Notes: a model not told the origin generated them from the letters alone. Positions 24,721 to 36,890 are shown, counted from the first letter of the stretch. The stretch is DNA of 64,000 nt from Symsagittifera roscoffensis (GCF_963678635.1 NC_087064.1:23858539-23922538); one strand, 5' to 3'. Program-made: numbers and translations.

Positions 24721-25461
24721 TACAGTGCTGATTTAAATTATCCGGACAAAACGAACAAAACTTGAATTTTCAAACGCGTTTTTTTCAAATTGGGTTAAGA
24801 TTAGACAAAAAGTGAAGAGAACAAAAGTTGCTTAAAATTTCACCAGAATTAATATGGTGTAATTTTTTCTCCGAAATTCTCAACCAAAATTTTAACCCAA
24901 AAATGGGTCAATTTGGCTTTTTTCAATTAATCAAGAATTACGCTAAAACTACTTTGTTAATTGATACGAAAATTATATCACATGAAGCCTCTTACGCAGC
25001 TCAACAAAGTTTAAGAAGGGTTAAATCTCCAAAAATTTGCGCAAATTGTTTAATATTTATTTTTTAACAGATTCTTGGTTTTATATACTAAAAATCACAT
25101 TTATTGACTATCAAGTGAAAATTTTTTCTCTTATACTGGTTTTTGGAGATTTAACCTTTCTTAAACTTTGTTGACCTGCGTGAGAGGCTTCCTGTGATAT
25201 AATTTTCTCATCAATTAACAAAGTAGTTTCCGCGTAATTCTTGATTAATTGAAAAAAGCCAAATTGACCCATTTTTGGGGTAAAATTTTTGTTAAGAATT
25301 TCGGGGGGGGGGGGGGGGAATGGCACCATATTAATTCTGGTGAAATTCTAAGCAACTTTTGTTCTCTTCTTTTTTGTCTAATGTTAACCTAATTTGAGAA
25401 AAACGTGTTTGAAAATTCAAATTATGTTCGTTTTGTCCGGATAATTTAAATCAGCACTGTA
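24721..25461. mobile_element. Tc1/mariner-type foldback element 2, directly adjoining element 1
   Basis: It begins tacagtgctg at 24721 and ends cagcactgta at 25461, with the same long inverted arms as element 1. The two lie side by side with only TATA between them. The right arm holds an uninterrupted G run of about 16 (25302-25318), which explains the poly-Pro reading on the minus strand. Confidence 0.85.
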
Positions 25462-26194
25462 TAAATTGAATGATTTTTAAATGGAATATGATTTCCTTCT
25501 AACAAATACTTTACAACATTTTCAATCCAAAACATAGAAAGCATCAAGCAACAAATGAAACTCATAACTGGTCGCAAGATCTTTAGTCGCGCCGTCAATT
25601 TTTTGTTAAATCACGTCATCAGCTTTCTTCACAATTTAAGCAAAAGTTATTTGATTGCTTAAATTGTTAATTAATTCGTTTATTAGGGTTTTCGCAAGAT
25701 ACTGAATGCTATGAAATTTTAACAAAATTGAACTACGTAATTTTTTGGGGCCGCAAAGAGATCATGTTTGTGTTTTTGAAAAATCCATAGGTTGTTGCGA
25801 AAAAAATACTGTTCGTGTTACAACAGAAAAAAAAACAGTGTGTGAAAAAAGGTCGTTTCATAGAGTTAGTTAAAACACGTTTGAATGCATTCGATATAAT
25901 TTTTTGTTGAAAATTTGTTTTAAAAGTTTCAAAACAGTCAAAAACAATCAAAGATCTTGCTCCACAAGCATCGACACGACGAATTGATATTTTCTAATTT
26001 ATTAAAGCTTGATTTAAACTAATAGATTTGCCTCAATTCATTTTGGAAGCATTTTTGGCTGAATTAAATTACCGCTCAAGGTAAAGCGCAGTTAAAAACA
26101 AGTGGAAATTGCTCAATAAGGGTCCAAACAAAACCAAACTGAAAAAAGTTTCAATCACTAAATACATTGCCAATAAATAATGATCGCAACAGAA

Positions 26195-26505
26195 GCGTGG
26201 CGAGGGTCGCCCCCCAGCTCAATTCTGGTTGCCATTGTTTTCCAAAGGGTCCCCCGATTTTATAATTTAACGAGATAATTTTTTAGTGAGCCAACAACAA
26301 AGAATTTCTAAGGGCCCCTTCGCCGCCAATACAATTAGTTTTAAAGAGGGAGCGCACGCCAAAAAAGCATTTTTGGGCAAAAATTCCCAAAAAGTGCCTA
26401 AAAAAATCTTTTTTGGCCTGTTTTTGCAAAAATAGGGTTCTTAGAGTAGTTTCGGAGAGCTGTGAAATAAATGGGTCGACCTAAAAGGCAAAACAATACC
26501 TGGCT
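26195..26505 (-). repeat. hAT-like element remnant, minus orientation, intron 2
   Basis: Landmarks in reverse order to the plus copies: caaagggtcccccgattt, aagggccccttcgccgcc, gagggagcgcacgccaaaaa, aaaagtgcctaaaaaa, gggtcgacctaaaa. The terminal CAGGGGCGG is not intact. The stretch from 26510 to 28726 that follows holds nothing I can identify. Confidence 0.5.
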
Positions 26506-28726
26506 AAAATTTGCCAATAAAAAACACCCGGGCCCGAACACGAACACTCCATCAATTTTTTCGAAAGTTGGAAGGAAAAACTTCATCAGAAAACTTTGAA
26601 GTTTGGTACCATCAAAAACAAGGATCGAACAAAAACAAATGATTTTTTCAACACAAGTATCGACAAGTAGACAGTGAAATTTTTAAATCTAGTAAAGTGT
26701 GATTTGGGCTAAAGTGTTTGCCTAAATTCCTTTTGGAAGGATTTTTGGGCCAAACTCAATTGCTGCTCACATTACACCTCAAATTGTTTCAATTTGGCCA
26801 AAAAAACACTCAGTTCCTAACCATTGCAAAAAGTGATCGCAGGCAAAACTTTTTAAATTTTTTTTGGGTATATCAACTCTGCATAATGTATACTTTTCTA
26901 ACTTTTATTACTAAAATTTTAAAGCTGGTTGACAAGAAACCCGGACACGAGAACAAACAATCCGTCATTTTCATTAAAAATTTCAAAAGCTTTTTCATAG
27001 ATGACCATAGATGAAATCCTCTCATTGTGTGCGAATAGCGATTCATAATACTGAAGAAAAAAATTTTCAAGCCTTAGTTTTGATCTAAAACTTTGAAAAA
27101 TAGCAATCTGATATGAAAGAAAGTGAGCAGTCTTATGCTAAAAATATGTAGTAAAACATCAGCAATAAGTAAAACATTTGGAGCACATTTTTAGTTTTTA
27201 ATGAGGGGTCATGTAATTCAATGATTTGAAGCTGTTAGCAAAAAAAATCATTCAGTTCCATTCATTTTGCAGCTTTCATTTTTTTGAAACTGAGAAGAAA
27301 ACATGTTTGAAAAAGGTCATTCTAATGTCATTAATTGTTCCTCAAAGTTAGTTTTGAAGTTTTTTTTGTTAAATACCGAGTTGTTTCAAAAATTTTATAT
27401 TTTTTAAAAAGTATGAACTGTTGATAGATCGTTTGAGATTCAGAGAAATGCTATTACTAAGTCTCTAAGAGCTCCTCAATGAAGTTTTTTTTTTATCTTG
27501 TTCGAAAGCACCGTGTGAAATCTTTAAAATTACTTCCATTTCTCATTTTTTTGGTTATTTTCCAAATTAAAATGTTACTTTGTATAAAATTGAGCAATCA
27601 TTTAAAAAATATATTCAAAAAATCAAAACGAATCATAATTCATTTGGAGGAAAAACTGTGTTTTGAAAGTTTCAGTTATTTGCTTTAGACTTTTAGGCAT
27701 TAAAGTTTTAAGGTTTTTTCTATTCAATCTAACAATGAGAATAATAAACTTTTTCTATATCAGAAATAAGTCAACAAACAGTTGATGCCTTAAATGAGCG
27801 GTAAATATTCATATCACTGATGTTTTATGAGGTTTCAACCAATTGATAATCAACAGAATCAATCAATTTGGTGCTACTGACGTCCAAACACTAGATAGAA
27901 AGAAAAACACTTTCTACACTAGAAAAAAATATTACGAATTCTTCAATTTCTGTGAACCACAAAAACTTGCTTAAGTTTTTTAATTTAGTAGAATTAGTTA
28001 GGATGGCTGACAAGATAGTAAAAACCCGTAGAAAAAATTATGAAATGAAATGGTTTTCTAGTCGTTACACATATTCTCTTAGGATTTCTGCCACTGAATT
28101 TTTTTGTTTGTTTGAATTCTTAAGCGCTTTTATGATTCAGTTTTTCAATCTCTGAATCCAGTATTGTCTTATTTCAAAACTCAGGTTTCAACTCATTGTT
28201 AGCTTATCTGCAATTTTTCTGAGCATACCGTGTAGGTTTCCTTGAAATCACTCAGTCTGTAACTTGAGTAGCCACCCGCTGTCACGACTTACTGCTTGAC
28301 TTGGCTGCCATCGGCTCGAATAAAAAAAACAAAGCAGATGCTGTTTTATGAAAAATAGCCAATTGGACTGAACGAATGTGTTTTTGATCTCGCAGGCTTA
28401 CAATAAAAAATGGCATGCTTTGTTTGGTATTTTTTTCTTTTTTTGAGTTCAATGAATTTTTTGAGTTCTTAGATGCAGCATGACTCATAGTATTTCAATA
28501 AAACTGAGCCAACTTGGTAAAATTTTATCATTTTTTGTGTTTACCCGTGCACAAAAGAGGCTTCTAATCTGGATAGAATTTTTATATAGATCAACTAAAC
28601 TAATTCTATGTGTTTTTGTACAGGAACTATTTGTGTCTCAACTAATTTTTATAAAGAACTGATCAAAATTCACTGGTCAACCGTAACAATATAACATGCT
28701 TGAGTATACACAATAGTTGTAGCAAA

Positions 28727-29744
28727 ACCCGCACTGGAGTTCCATGGATAATAATCGATTATATTGTCATTTTATAGTCAGTCTCTAAAATTACAAAAAA
28801 AATTGATTATAATACATCACATCAAAAATGGATTATAATCCTAGTATTTTCTTATATCAAAATAATCCATTGCAATTGATTATAATCGTTTATAATACAA
28901 AAAAATGGATTTTGAGCATAATATTTTTAGTCATTAAAAACCATTATAATAGATTATAATCGATTATAATGTATTTTTTGAGAAGAAATTATCATTTTTG
29001 CAAATTTCTTTTCAAAGTTATCTCCTTTCCCGTTTCGTACAGTAGGTAAGTATTACATTTCATAAATTTTTACATTTCACGTAAGATTTTATTTATTTAA
29101 GTTTTCTCCCCCACCCAGTTTACCTCTCTTCCCACCCAGTTTACCTCTCCCCCACCCAGTTTACCCCCCCCCCCCGTATCTTAGTTTAACCCCCCCCCCG
29201 GCGTGTTACGGGGGGATTGTTAAAATATGGGGGAGGGTGGAGCAAAAAGTTGGGGAGAGGGGGTTAAAATGGAGAAAACGTGAACAAACTGGCGTGGGGG
29301 GTAAACTGTAACTTGGGAGGGGGGTGTTGGGTTTGGGGTTAAATTTTAGTAAAGATGGGGGTGGGCGTAGTGATAAACGTAGGGAAGTGAGGGGGGGGGG
29401 GCAAATCCTGATTAGGGCAAAGTGAGGAGTAGGGGTTATCTTGAGTAGTTTTAGATTGCGAGTAGGCCGTGAGTAACGCAGAAAGGTTGCAAGTTTTGCA
29501 AATAATTACGCAAAAAATGTGAAGATTATAATCCATTAAAATCAATTATAATGGATTTTAAATGATTTATAATCCATTATAATGGATTTTAATGAATTGC
29601 GTTTTTAGGAAAACAATCAATAATAATGACAACATTATCGATTTTGTGGTCTAAATTTGCAACAATAATGGATTATAATGACAACATTTTAAGGAACAAT
29701 TTTCCATTCAAATCGATTATTATCCATGGAACTCCGGTGCGGGT
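28727..29744. mobile_element. Element with 34-bp inverted termini filled with ATAATCGATTATAAT motifs, E1 (intron 2)
   Basis: Left end acccgcactggagttccatg and right end catggaactccggtgcgggt are reverse complements with one mismatch, and the match continues inward through gataataatcgatt. The inner flanks (28740-29000, 29520-29735) are dense in near-palindromic attataatcgattataat units. The centre (29105-29400) is a C-rich then G-rich island. No open frame is present. Two more elements with the same plan lie at 33421 and 47508. Confidence 0.75.
29105..29400. repeat. C-rich/G-rich island with cccacccagtttacctctc tandem units
   Basis: Three to four units of cccacccagttta(c) occupy 29110-29170, followed by runs of 11 and 10 C, then on the same strand runs of G (29206-29395) including gggggaggg and ggggagaggggg. 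The C block and the G block can pair with each other, and each has G-quadruplex/i-motif potential. The island sits in the middle of element E1. Confidence 0.7.
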
Positions 29745-30374
29745 AGATAAAAAAACTTGAATAACACGTGTTACTTTGCAGCATATTGCAAACTATTAAT
29801 ATACATGAGTGATTATACGCAAAAAAAAACGTTGCAATAGAATGCAAAATAACAAACGCGCTACAACAATCATTGCTAAAACTAGTAGAAATGTCAGCAA
29901 CGGTAATTTTTTCTTGCGAAAAAGAGCCTATGTTTAGTAATTTTCTGATCAGAAATTAGATAACAAAAATTGATCAGACACTCAATGCTTTGTTTTGAAA
30001 ATTTCAAAAAATATATTCTGACCACTTTTTAGATAGTTAATTAAATGCTTCTTGCCAAAAATTAAAAATTGCTTCAGTATTGCAGAAAATTGACATATGA
30101 AATGTATGTCCAAATCTCTGCCGCACTTTATACATTACTTGTCAGACAGCATATTGTGCAACATTCACATGAAAAAAAAATGTTGTTTCGTAAAATGCCT
30201 AAGCACAATCAACAGCAATACTCAGAAATACCAAAAAAAAATGCAAGCTAAATTATGTTTTATTGAAAATTAACTTTTTTTAACGTCGTGGAAGTAGTTT
30301 TTTCTGTAAGCACCAAATATAATGCTATAGATAACAGTTTGAACCTTTGAAACTAAAAATTGTCAATCTAAACT

Positions 30375-31735
30375 ATGATAGCCCGTTGCTGTGCAAGTAG
30401 CACCTAAGGTTCCGACCATATTCATGAAAAACAACAAAAAAGTCTTTCTTCCATTTTTCCCCAAATTCAAGTCGTTGTTTGAACGCGTAAAAAGAAGAAA
30501 ACTATACAAACGCGTAGAGAGTTAGCAAGTTAGGCATAATCGTTATCATAGGTTCAAAAAATGTTTATCAGAAAAAAGATTAGCTGAAGTTTTAAAAAAA
30601 TCGCTTTTTTCAACTATCATTTCGAGGCCAAACTGTGCACTGGTTAGGCGCAAAATTGTGCTTCTCTAAATTCCTGTATTCCGGAGACACGCTTTTAAAC
30701 ATGAATCAATTTTTAAGTGGATTCCACGAACAAAATTTCCGTAGATTCCGCGTACAAATACCTGTAACGTAAATTTTGTCGGCTCATTAGTTTTGTTGCC
30801 GACTCCGCAACGACAGAATATGGGTAGTTGTTCCGGATTCCGCAAATGTGTGCGGATTTCGCGAATATAAGTGGATTACAACTTGTGGAATTCGCTGAGA
30901 ATTTGGGGATTCCACTTACAGTTGTCAATTTCCACGACATCCTAAATTTATCAAACACATTTGTTATTATTTGTTAATGGATTCCACAATTTGTTCCAGA
31001 CTCCGTAAGCTTGTTGCGGGCTCCACAAACTTGATTGCGAAATCCGCTAATTTGATAGTTTTTAAATATTTATGGAAAAAAAAGTTTTGCCTAGATAGCA
31101 CTTAATAAAAAAAATTTTGCTCAGGAAGCGCCAAAAAAATTTCGTTTTAGTAATAACAAGTTTTCTGATAAAAAATATTCAGATAATGAACGTTACTTGA
31201 TTGCGTTACTCGCTCAAAATTAGACTGAAACTGAAAAACTTCATTTCGGTTTTTGCCAATACTGGTTAAAAAAATTAACAGTTTTTTTTGTAGTTCAAAT
31301 CATGGCTGAAAGGTCTTTAATATGATATATCAAAGCCTTTGATTTCTTATAATGACTGATTTGGCGTGAAAAACAAAAAAGCCTTGATAGCGCTTAAAAA
31401 ATTAAGTTTGCCCATGAAGCGCTAGAAAATGTTCGATTTAGTAAAAACAAGTTTCCTTAGCAAAAATAAATACAGATAACGAAAATTACTTGATGGCTTC
31501 ACTCGCTCAAAATTAGACTGAAATTTCAAAAACTTGAAACCGGTTTTTTCCAATACTGGTCGAAAAAAAATTAAATGTTCTTATGTCGTTCAAATCATGG
31601 CTGAAAGGGCTTTCATATGATATATCAAAGCCTTTGAATTTTTATGGTACCTGATTAGGCTTGGAAAACAAAAAAAGAACTAAAACACACCCGAATCCAA
31701 ACTTCCTCCCCATTTCAATGGTCGGATCATTAAAT
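30375..31735. repeat. Composite repeat: gattccgc motifs (30712-31060) and a two-copy 292-bp tandem repeat (31085-31690)
   Basis: The left part carries many variants of gattccgc(a/g)aa (ggattccacg, agattccgcg, ggattccgca, gatttcgcg, actccgcaac). The right part is a direct duplication: gatagcactta...gctcaaaattagactgaa... cctttgatttc recurs 292 bp on. Sequence related to both outer edges (gttccgacc near tgtgcaagtagc; acacacccgaatccaaa near the end) appears again at 55860-56400, so the whole is one dispersed family of unknown class. Confidence 0.5.
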
Positions 31736-32473
31736 TATCTCAACCCGACATATTATGGATAAGAATGGATTATATTGTTGTTTCATAGACAGTTTTCTCA
31801 AAAATAAGAAAAATACATTTTATGAATCAGCGCAAATGGATTATAGCGATTAATTTTTTTGCGACAATATAAACCACGTTAATCGATTTAGGTGGATTAA
31901 AAACAATTTTGTAAGTTTTTTGCACCATTTTTTGATAATTGATAATCAGTTTAAAGCTTTCTGATTTCTTAACTGTTTCACTCACTATCATTCTTTTTTC
32001 CTTCATCATTCTTTATACTTATCTTTTTGTTCGAATCCGTTTGCACTCTAATTTTTGTCAAAATCTTTTAGCGGGCGCCAAATGCTGATGAGAAAAAATT
32101 GAAGTAAAACGGATTTGAACAGAAATTTTCAATTTAAAAAAAACACAAGTGAGGTTTAACCTGAGAAGGAATGATTGAACTTGAGAGCGGTTGAACGGAG
32201 GGGAGGTGTTTAAGCGCGGGAGTGATAGAGGACTCGGGGGGATTTAAAATGAAGTGTTTTCAACGTGGGGGGGGGGGGGGGGTTGAAAGTCATCGGATTG
32301 TCAGGTGGGATTGGAAATTTCTTACAGATACAAATACAAAGAAGAAAAATGAATCTCCAGAATAACTTTTATTTATTCCTTGTCTAATATATACGAAACG
32401 AATGATACAAAAATCATGATACAAATTCATCTCCAAAAACAAGAAATTCGGCATTTTTGGCCTGCTTGTTTAG

Positions 32474-32654
32474 AAAAACGTGCAGCTCTATTTCCACGTG
32501 CGGAATCAGATCACGAGGAGTAAAGAGATCGGCGGCCTTATTAGAGTCCTCAGCGCCCTGTCTCTTCGTACCATGGCTGTCATTTACGAAGAGAGGGAGC
32601 CCTACGATGTACTCTACGAGGAGTTCACAGAGATCCTGGTCATGAGGTCTCACG
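32474..32654 (+). CDS. NMDA-type glutamate receptor subunit, exon 3 (amino-terminal domain)
   Basis: Residues 167-227. It follows a 10.1-kb repeat-filled intron. Acceptor is ...cttgtttag|AAA in phase 0, matching the end of exon 2. The motif LYFHVRNQITRSKEIGGLIR, then LRTMAVIYEEREPYDVLYEE, matches the ATD hinge region: an F-x-R strand, a helix beginning near the bound-state Ser/Thr, then a W/R-x-x-A-I-I-Y strand and the following helix. The donor chosen is gtcagt at 32655 (phase 1), because its leftover G joins exon 4's AG to give Glu. An identical gtcagt sits 34 bp downstream at 32689 in a duplicated segment; its use would break the frame. Confidence 0.8.
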
Positions 32655-32866
32655 GTCAGTTATGCAAAGAGCCCTATTTGACCTCACGGTCAGTTATCAA
32701 AGATGACCCTTATATGGACTCCTATAATGGACAAAAAAGCGCTAAATGGACTCTTATAGTTAACAAAAAAGACTCTTAAATGGAACCAAGATGCAAAGTC
32801 AATTTTTTTTGAGCAGCGTATAGCTCAATTCTAGCCGGCTATGGTAAATTTTTCACTTTTTCTTAG

Positions 32867-33027
32867 AGTCTCAGCAGCATGGTGAGCACGACCAGACTTT
32901 CAGTGTGACAAAAGAGTACAATTTGACACTAGAACAGAAAGAAGGGTTCAGTGGGGCGTGCAAGAGTCTCCTCCGCAACGACCAGACCACTCTAGTCATC
33001 ATCGGCAGCGCTCAGTTCCATAAAAAG
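32867..33027 (+). CDS. NMDA-type glutamate receptor subunit, exon 4 (amino-terminal domain, lobe 2)
   Basis: Residues 227-280. The acceptor has a strong pyrimidine tract, tttttcactttttcttag, and two bases that complete the phase-1 codon from exon 3. The intron between exons 3 and 4 is only 212 bp, the shortest in the gene. The text EYNLTLEQKEGFSGACKSLL then TTLVIIGSAQF fits ATD lobe 2: a strand, a helix, then a hydrophobic strand ending in a small-residue turn. NLT is a glycosylation sequon. The exon ends on a codon boundary with donor gtgtat. The first intron codons read V-Y-K-stop, and exon 5 also starts V-Y-K. Confidence 0.8.
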
Positions 33028-33420
33028 GTGTATAAATAAGGGTTATTCTTCTATCTACTCTCGAAAGAGTGAAAGAGATCTACGCAATTCGCGTTTTTTG
33101 GTATCTGATTAAAAGCATTATGGGCTACTTAGCGCTCTCATATTCTAATAACAAACTTACCCCGCAGTGACAAAAATAGATAAAAATCAATCATATGCAG
33201 AAAAATATACAATTTAACGTGAACGCATAATCATTTTATCCTTTTGCGAGAAATAATTGATTCTATACCGATAGAAATGATTTTTTTTTGCACGAAGATA
33301 CATGGATTTAAGAGCCTAAATAATCGATTGTTCTGTTCTAAAAAATTGTTTAAAATCTCTAGGTAATCTGTATATAAGCAGTATTTATTCTGTATATAAC
33401 AAACGTGTATATAATCTGTA

Positions 33421-34488
33421 CCCGCACTCAGTAAAAAGAGAAAATAATCGATTATAATATAATTATAATCGTACTTTTAGCAAAATTATAATTAATTTTA
33501 TGCGCCAATTTTAGATGTTTAAATGATTTATTATCCAATATAATGATAAAAACTTTGGTGACATTTTATTAAATTAAAATCAATTATAATTGATTATAAG
33601 CTTTCCGAAAGTCTCTTATAATCTATTATAATAGATTATAATCCCTTTTTCTCTCAAAATATCATCTCACAAAAAAAATCAATTATAATGAATTACAATT
33701 TAGCTATTCTGCCTGAAAAAATAGTAAAATTCAAAGTAAACGTTTAACACAGTAAAAAGCTTAAGCTATAAGCAGGGGTGAATTTAAGATTTTCTCGAAA
33801 GGGGGATTTTCAGAAAGCTTTCGAAAGTTTTGACGACTTTTTTTTTAGATCGACCGAATTGATTTTCCGAGCTCTCTCGAAGCTTTAAAAAGAGCTTATT
33901 TGCGTCAAATTTTCCGCGCCGCAGGCAAAAATTTGATACTTATTTGAAAAAACAGGCCAAAAAATTGCGTTTTCTGGCCGGTTTTTCAAAATTTTCCCTG
34001 CGGCGCAGAATATTGCAAAAAGGCATCTTAAGAAAATTTTTAGGCTTCGTCAGCAAAAAAGAATACTTCAAGATGGTGAAAAGGGCCAACCATTTCGGTC
34101 GGCAGAGGCTCGAATTCTTGAAGGGGGTCTGCCCCCCACCCTCACTAAATCCGCCTCTGGCTATAAGTACAAAATTACAGTTTCTTTTAGTTCAGCAACC
34201 AACTTAAAAGCAGACAAAAAAAAACAAAAATGAAATGAAGCGATGACGTTTGTTGAAGATTAACGGATTATAATTCCTTATAATGGATTAAAACTGAAAA
34301 AAATTCGAATAAAAAAGTTACTGAAAAATAACCAAATATAATCGATTATAATGATTTTTATTGTTTTGAAAAAAAGTACCATTATAATTCATTTTTAATC
34401 GATTATAATCAGTTCTGTTGGAAATTTATGAAGACTGACAATGAAAATGCATTATAAAATCTATTATTTTCTCTTTTTACTGAGTATG
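33421..34488. mobile_element. Element with inverted termini and ATAATCGATTATAAT motifs, E2 (intron 4)
   Basis: Left end cccgcactcagtaaaaagag continuing into aaaataatcgatt; right end attattttctctttttactg continuing agta. A 23-base core (actcagtaaaaagag plus aaaataat) is perfectly inverted. Both inner flanks are rich in attataatcgattataat. It is split by a later hAT-like insertion at 33773-34159. Confidence 0.65.
33765..34167 (+). mobile_element. hAT-like element with 8-bp target duplication, nested in E2
   Basis: The element runs from CAGGGGTG (33773) to CCGCCTCTG (34159), imperfect inverted termini. It is flanked by gctataag on both sides (33765-33772 and 34160-34167), an exact 8-bp target-site duplication as made by hAT transposases. 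The short open frame inside (33944-34207) has no transposase motif, so the copy is non-autonomous. Confidence 0.85.
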
Positions 34489-35420
34489 TGTAGATAATAT
34501 GTAGATAATCACTATGAAGTTTGCAAAAATTGATTATTTTGTCTATAAACTACTCAGGTTGCATTAGGGTCTAACTATGCAAAACCAAAATTTGTAATCT
34601 GGAAAAAAGTGCTTTGTAGTGAGGAGAGTTGTTTACCCTAAGGCAGAGGTTTCAAGAGATCCTTCTAAATCTAAAGGTTCTCGCGCTGTGAAAAGTTTAG
34701 TTAAGCAAAATTCCATTGAGTGCCATTTTTGCAACTAACCTTTTTTTAGCAAAAATTTGTAAAATGAAAATTGATAAAAAATAGAACATTTTATATCAAA
34801 CATCACAAAAAAAACTGAAAGACTGTAATGTAATTTTTTTTCATTGTGCTTATTTGATATGTGATTAAATTGAGAAAATCAGTAAACACTCGGACTAATA
34901 AGTGTATAGTCTGCACGAAATCGGTGTATAACCTGCATATAATCTGTATATAATCAGTATTGTATCTGGATAAAAATAACTACAATAAAAAAGTTAAAAA
35001 AGTTGCAAAAAAAATATGATATAATTGATAACTATGAGCATGTAATGGAAGTTTTATTACGAAAACTGCAGCAGATCTGAAATCTATATATTTTCCTGTT
35101 CGATCTGTCTCTAATTGATTTTTTCTACTTTTATCACTGCGGGAAAACTTTTGAAGAATAAACTAAAAAATTAAAAGAAAATAAAGTCCCAAGCTTTGTT
35201 ATCAGTTTGGTTGCTTGAAAAAGAATTATTTTAACACTTTTTACAAGCTTTTAACGCTTTTTTGCCATTTTGAGATTAGTTTGACAATTTTCAAATTTCC
35301 TGATAACTTCGTGGTTAAAAAACCATTTGACGAGAAAAGTAATATTCTAAACCTTTTAAAAGGGAGCAAAAACTTTTCAATGCCGTAAATACTCAAATAC
35401 TTTACTCGTTGATGAAAATC

Positions 35421-35590
35421 ACAGGGGCGGTTTCAGAGAGAAGATGGCGAGAAGAAGGCGGACGCCTTCCACCCTCAGGATTTTGACCCAATGCCGACTC
35501 AAAGCGTCCCTCTTTGTACTATCTCTGGAAATATCCATTTTTGGCACCGGACCGTAAAAATTTTCTAAAGAAAAGTGCAAGTTTTCTTCA
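35421..35590 (-). repeat. hAT-like element fragment (intron 4)
   Basis: Begins caggggcggtttcagagag and continues through gcgtccctctttgtactatc and ccatttttggcaccggaccg to ttttctaaagaaaag, then breaks off. It is the outer end of a minus-oriented copy with the rest missing. The stretch 35600-36500 up to exon 5 shows nothing else recognisable. Confidence 0.5.
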
Positions 35591-36503
35591 GATGTCAGTT
35601 TCTTTACAAACTTCCTAGAAGCAGTTTTTCGGCAATCAATACAGAAACCTTCCTGGTTGCCGCGGAAAAAACTTAATCTAAATTTACTTATTGTTTTTTT
35701 TAGCAAGCATAAAACCAACTGGAAAACCTATTTTAAAAATTTAATAGCAATTTTTTTTGTTTATTAGGTTTATGAGAAATTTATTAGCATTGAAAAAAAT
35801 TGAAATTAATCTGTATATAAACTGTAGAAAAATATGGACAAAAAAATTAATATAAACCAATTGAAATCTTATTTATTGTCATTAAAATCAATTTTTAAGT
35901 CTTTATAACGGTATTTGTATGAAATTTATTGCAATTCCTTTCTTGAATACGTTTACACTTCAAACTTTTGAGGTAAAATAGAAGCAAACGAAATTTTTGT
36001 AGGTCGAGGGTTCATGGATTTTTCTATCTTGTAAAAAGTTTATTAACCAAAACATTAACCTGGGTGGAGTCTTACAATAAAAAACTTAAAAGGATACACA
36101 CTACACTTTTTAATGTGTAAATGATCTTCAAACGTCTGTCAAATATCTCAAATAGCCATCCCGTGAGTTTTGTAAAACCGATCCAACTGATAGGTTTTTG
36201 TGAGCCAGGACCGATCTGTTTGTAGCAAACAGAAAGTTTATTCAAACCTTAAAACTTAAAAAAATCTATGCGTTTATTAACTTAATGAAAGAATGCTAGT
36301 CATACGTTTCTCATAAATGGCTGAAGACTTTTTATGCGTTTATGTTTTTTTTTGTATAAAATCTGTAGTCCACACTATGGTAATTGTGTAAATATCAAAC
36401 CTGGCGTGAAGCCTGGTGAACCTTTAAAGCAAAAAGGCGACCGGAACACCGTGACGGGCACACTTGCACGCCCAGTGATCCATGTTCTTTGACGACAATT
36501 TAG

Positions 36504-36823
36504 GTCTACAAAGAGTGTGAAGAGTACATCAACAAACACCGACCGGCTCTCATCAGCTCAAGTGACATTGTGACCGCCAACCAGGAGATGACCTCGCAAT
36601 TACCAAACGGAATTTTGACCTTGAAAGCGGCCAACCAGAGCATGAACAAACAACTTCTGGACGCGGGAAAAGTGGCTCAGTTGTCACTTTATTACATATA
36701 CGAACTGATAAACTCACAAGACGAAGATTATAAAGCGTTGTTCAAGTCTATGCAGGAAATTTATACCGTCGAATCAGGTCACTCGAAGGCCTTGAAGACA
36801 AGTTTGCTGCGTGAAATAAAAAG
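36504..36823 (+). CDS. NMDA-type glutamate receptor subunit, exon 5 (amino-terminal domain, lobe 2)
   Basis: Longest exon, residues 281-387. Acceptor is gacaatttag|GTC in phase 0, matching exon 4; donor is gtacgg in phase 2. It is open throughout in this frame and clearly more GC-rich than the flanking introns. It is rich in helix formers (KECEEYINKHRPALISSSDI, LDAGKVAQLSLYYIYELINS) and carries the D-A-x-x-x-A/L-x-x-Y helix typical of ATD lobe 2 (DAVYLLARAL-type in relatives). NQS is a possible glycosylation site. No enzyme motif is visible. The role is inferred to be subunit assembly and modulation, as for other NMDA receptor ATDs. Confidence 0.8.
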
Positions 36824-36890
36824 GTACGGTCATATGCTATGATAAAATTTTTAGAGCAGCTGAATTGAACTGCTTTGACCCAGGGTGGGG

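Noticed and set aside
24092-25329. Four similar protein-like frames of 70-90 codons (LKISPELIWC...) on both strands
   Set aside because: They are the mirror-image arms of two foldback transposons. The text repeats because the DNA is inverted, and no transposase motif or independent conservation is seen.
28740-29735. CRISPR-like or satellite array made of attataatcgattataat units
   Set aside because: Units are not evenly spaced, there are no unique spacers, and the units sit within transposon-like inverted termini.
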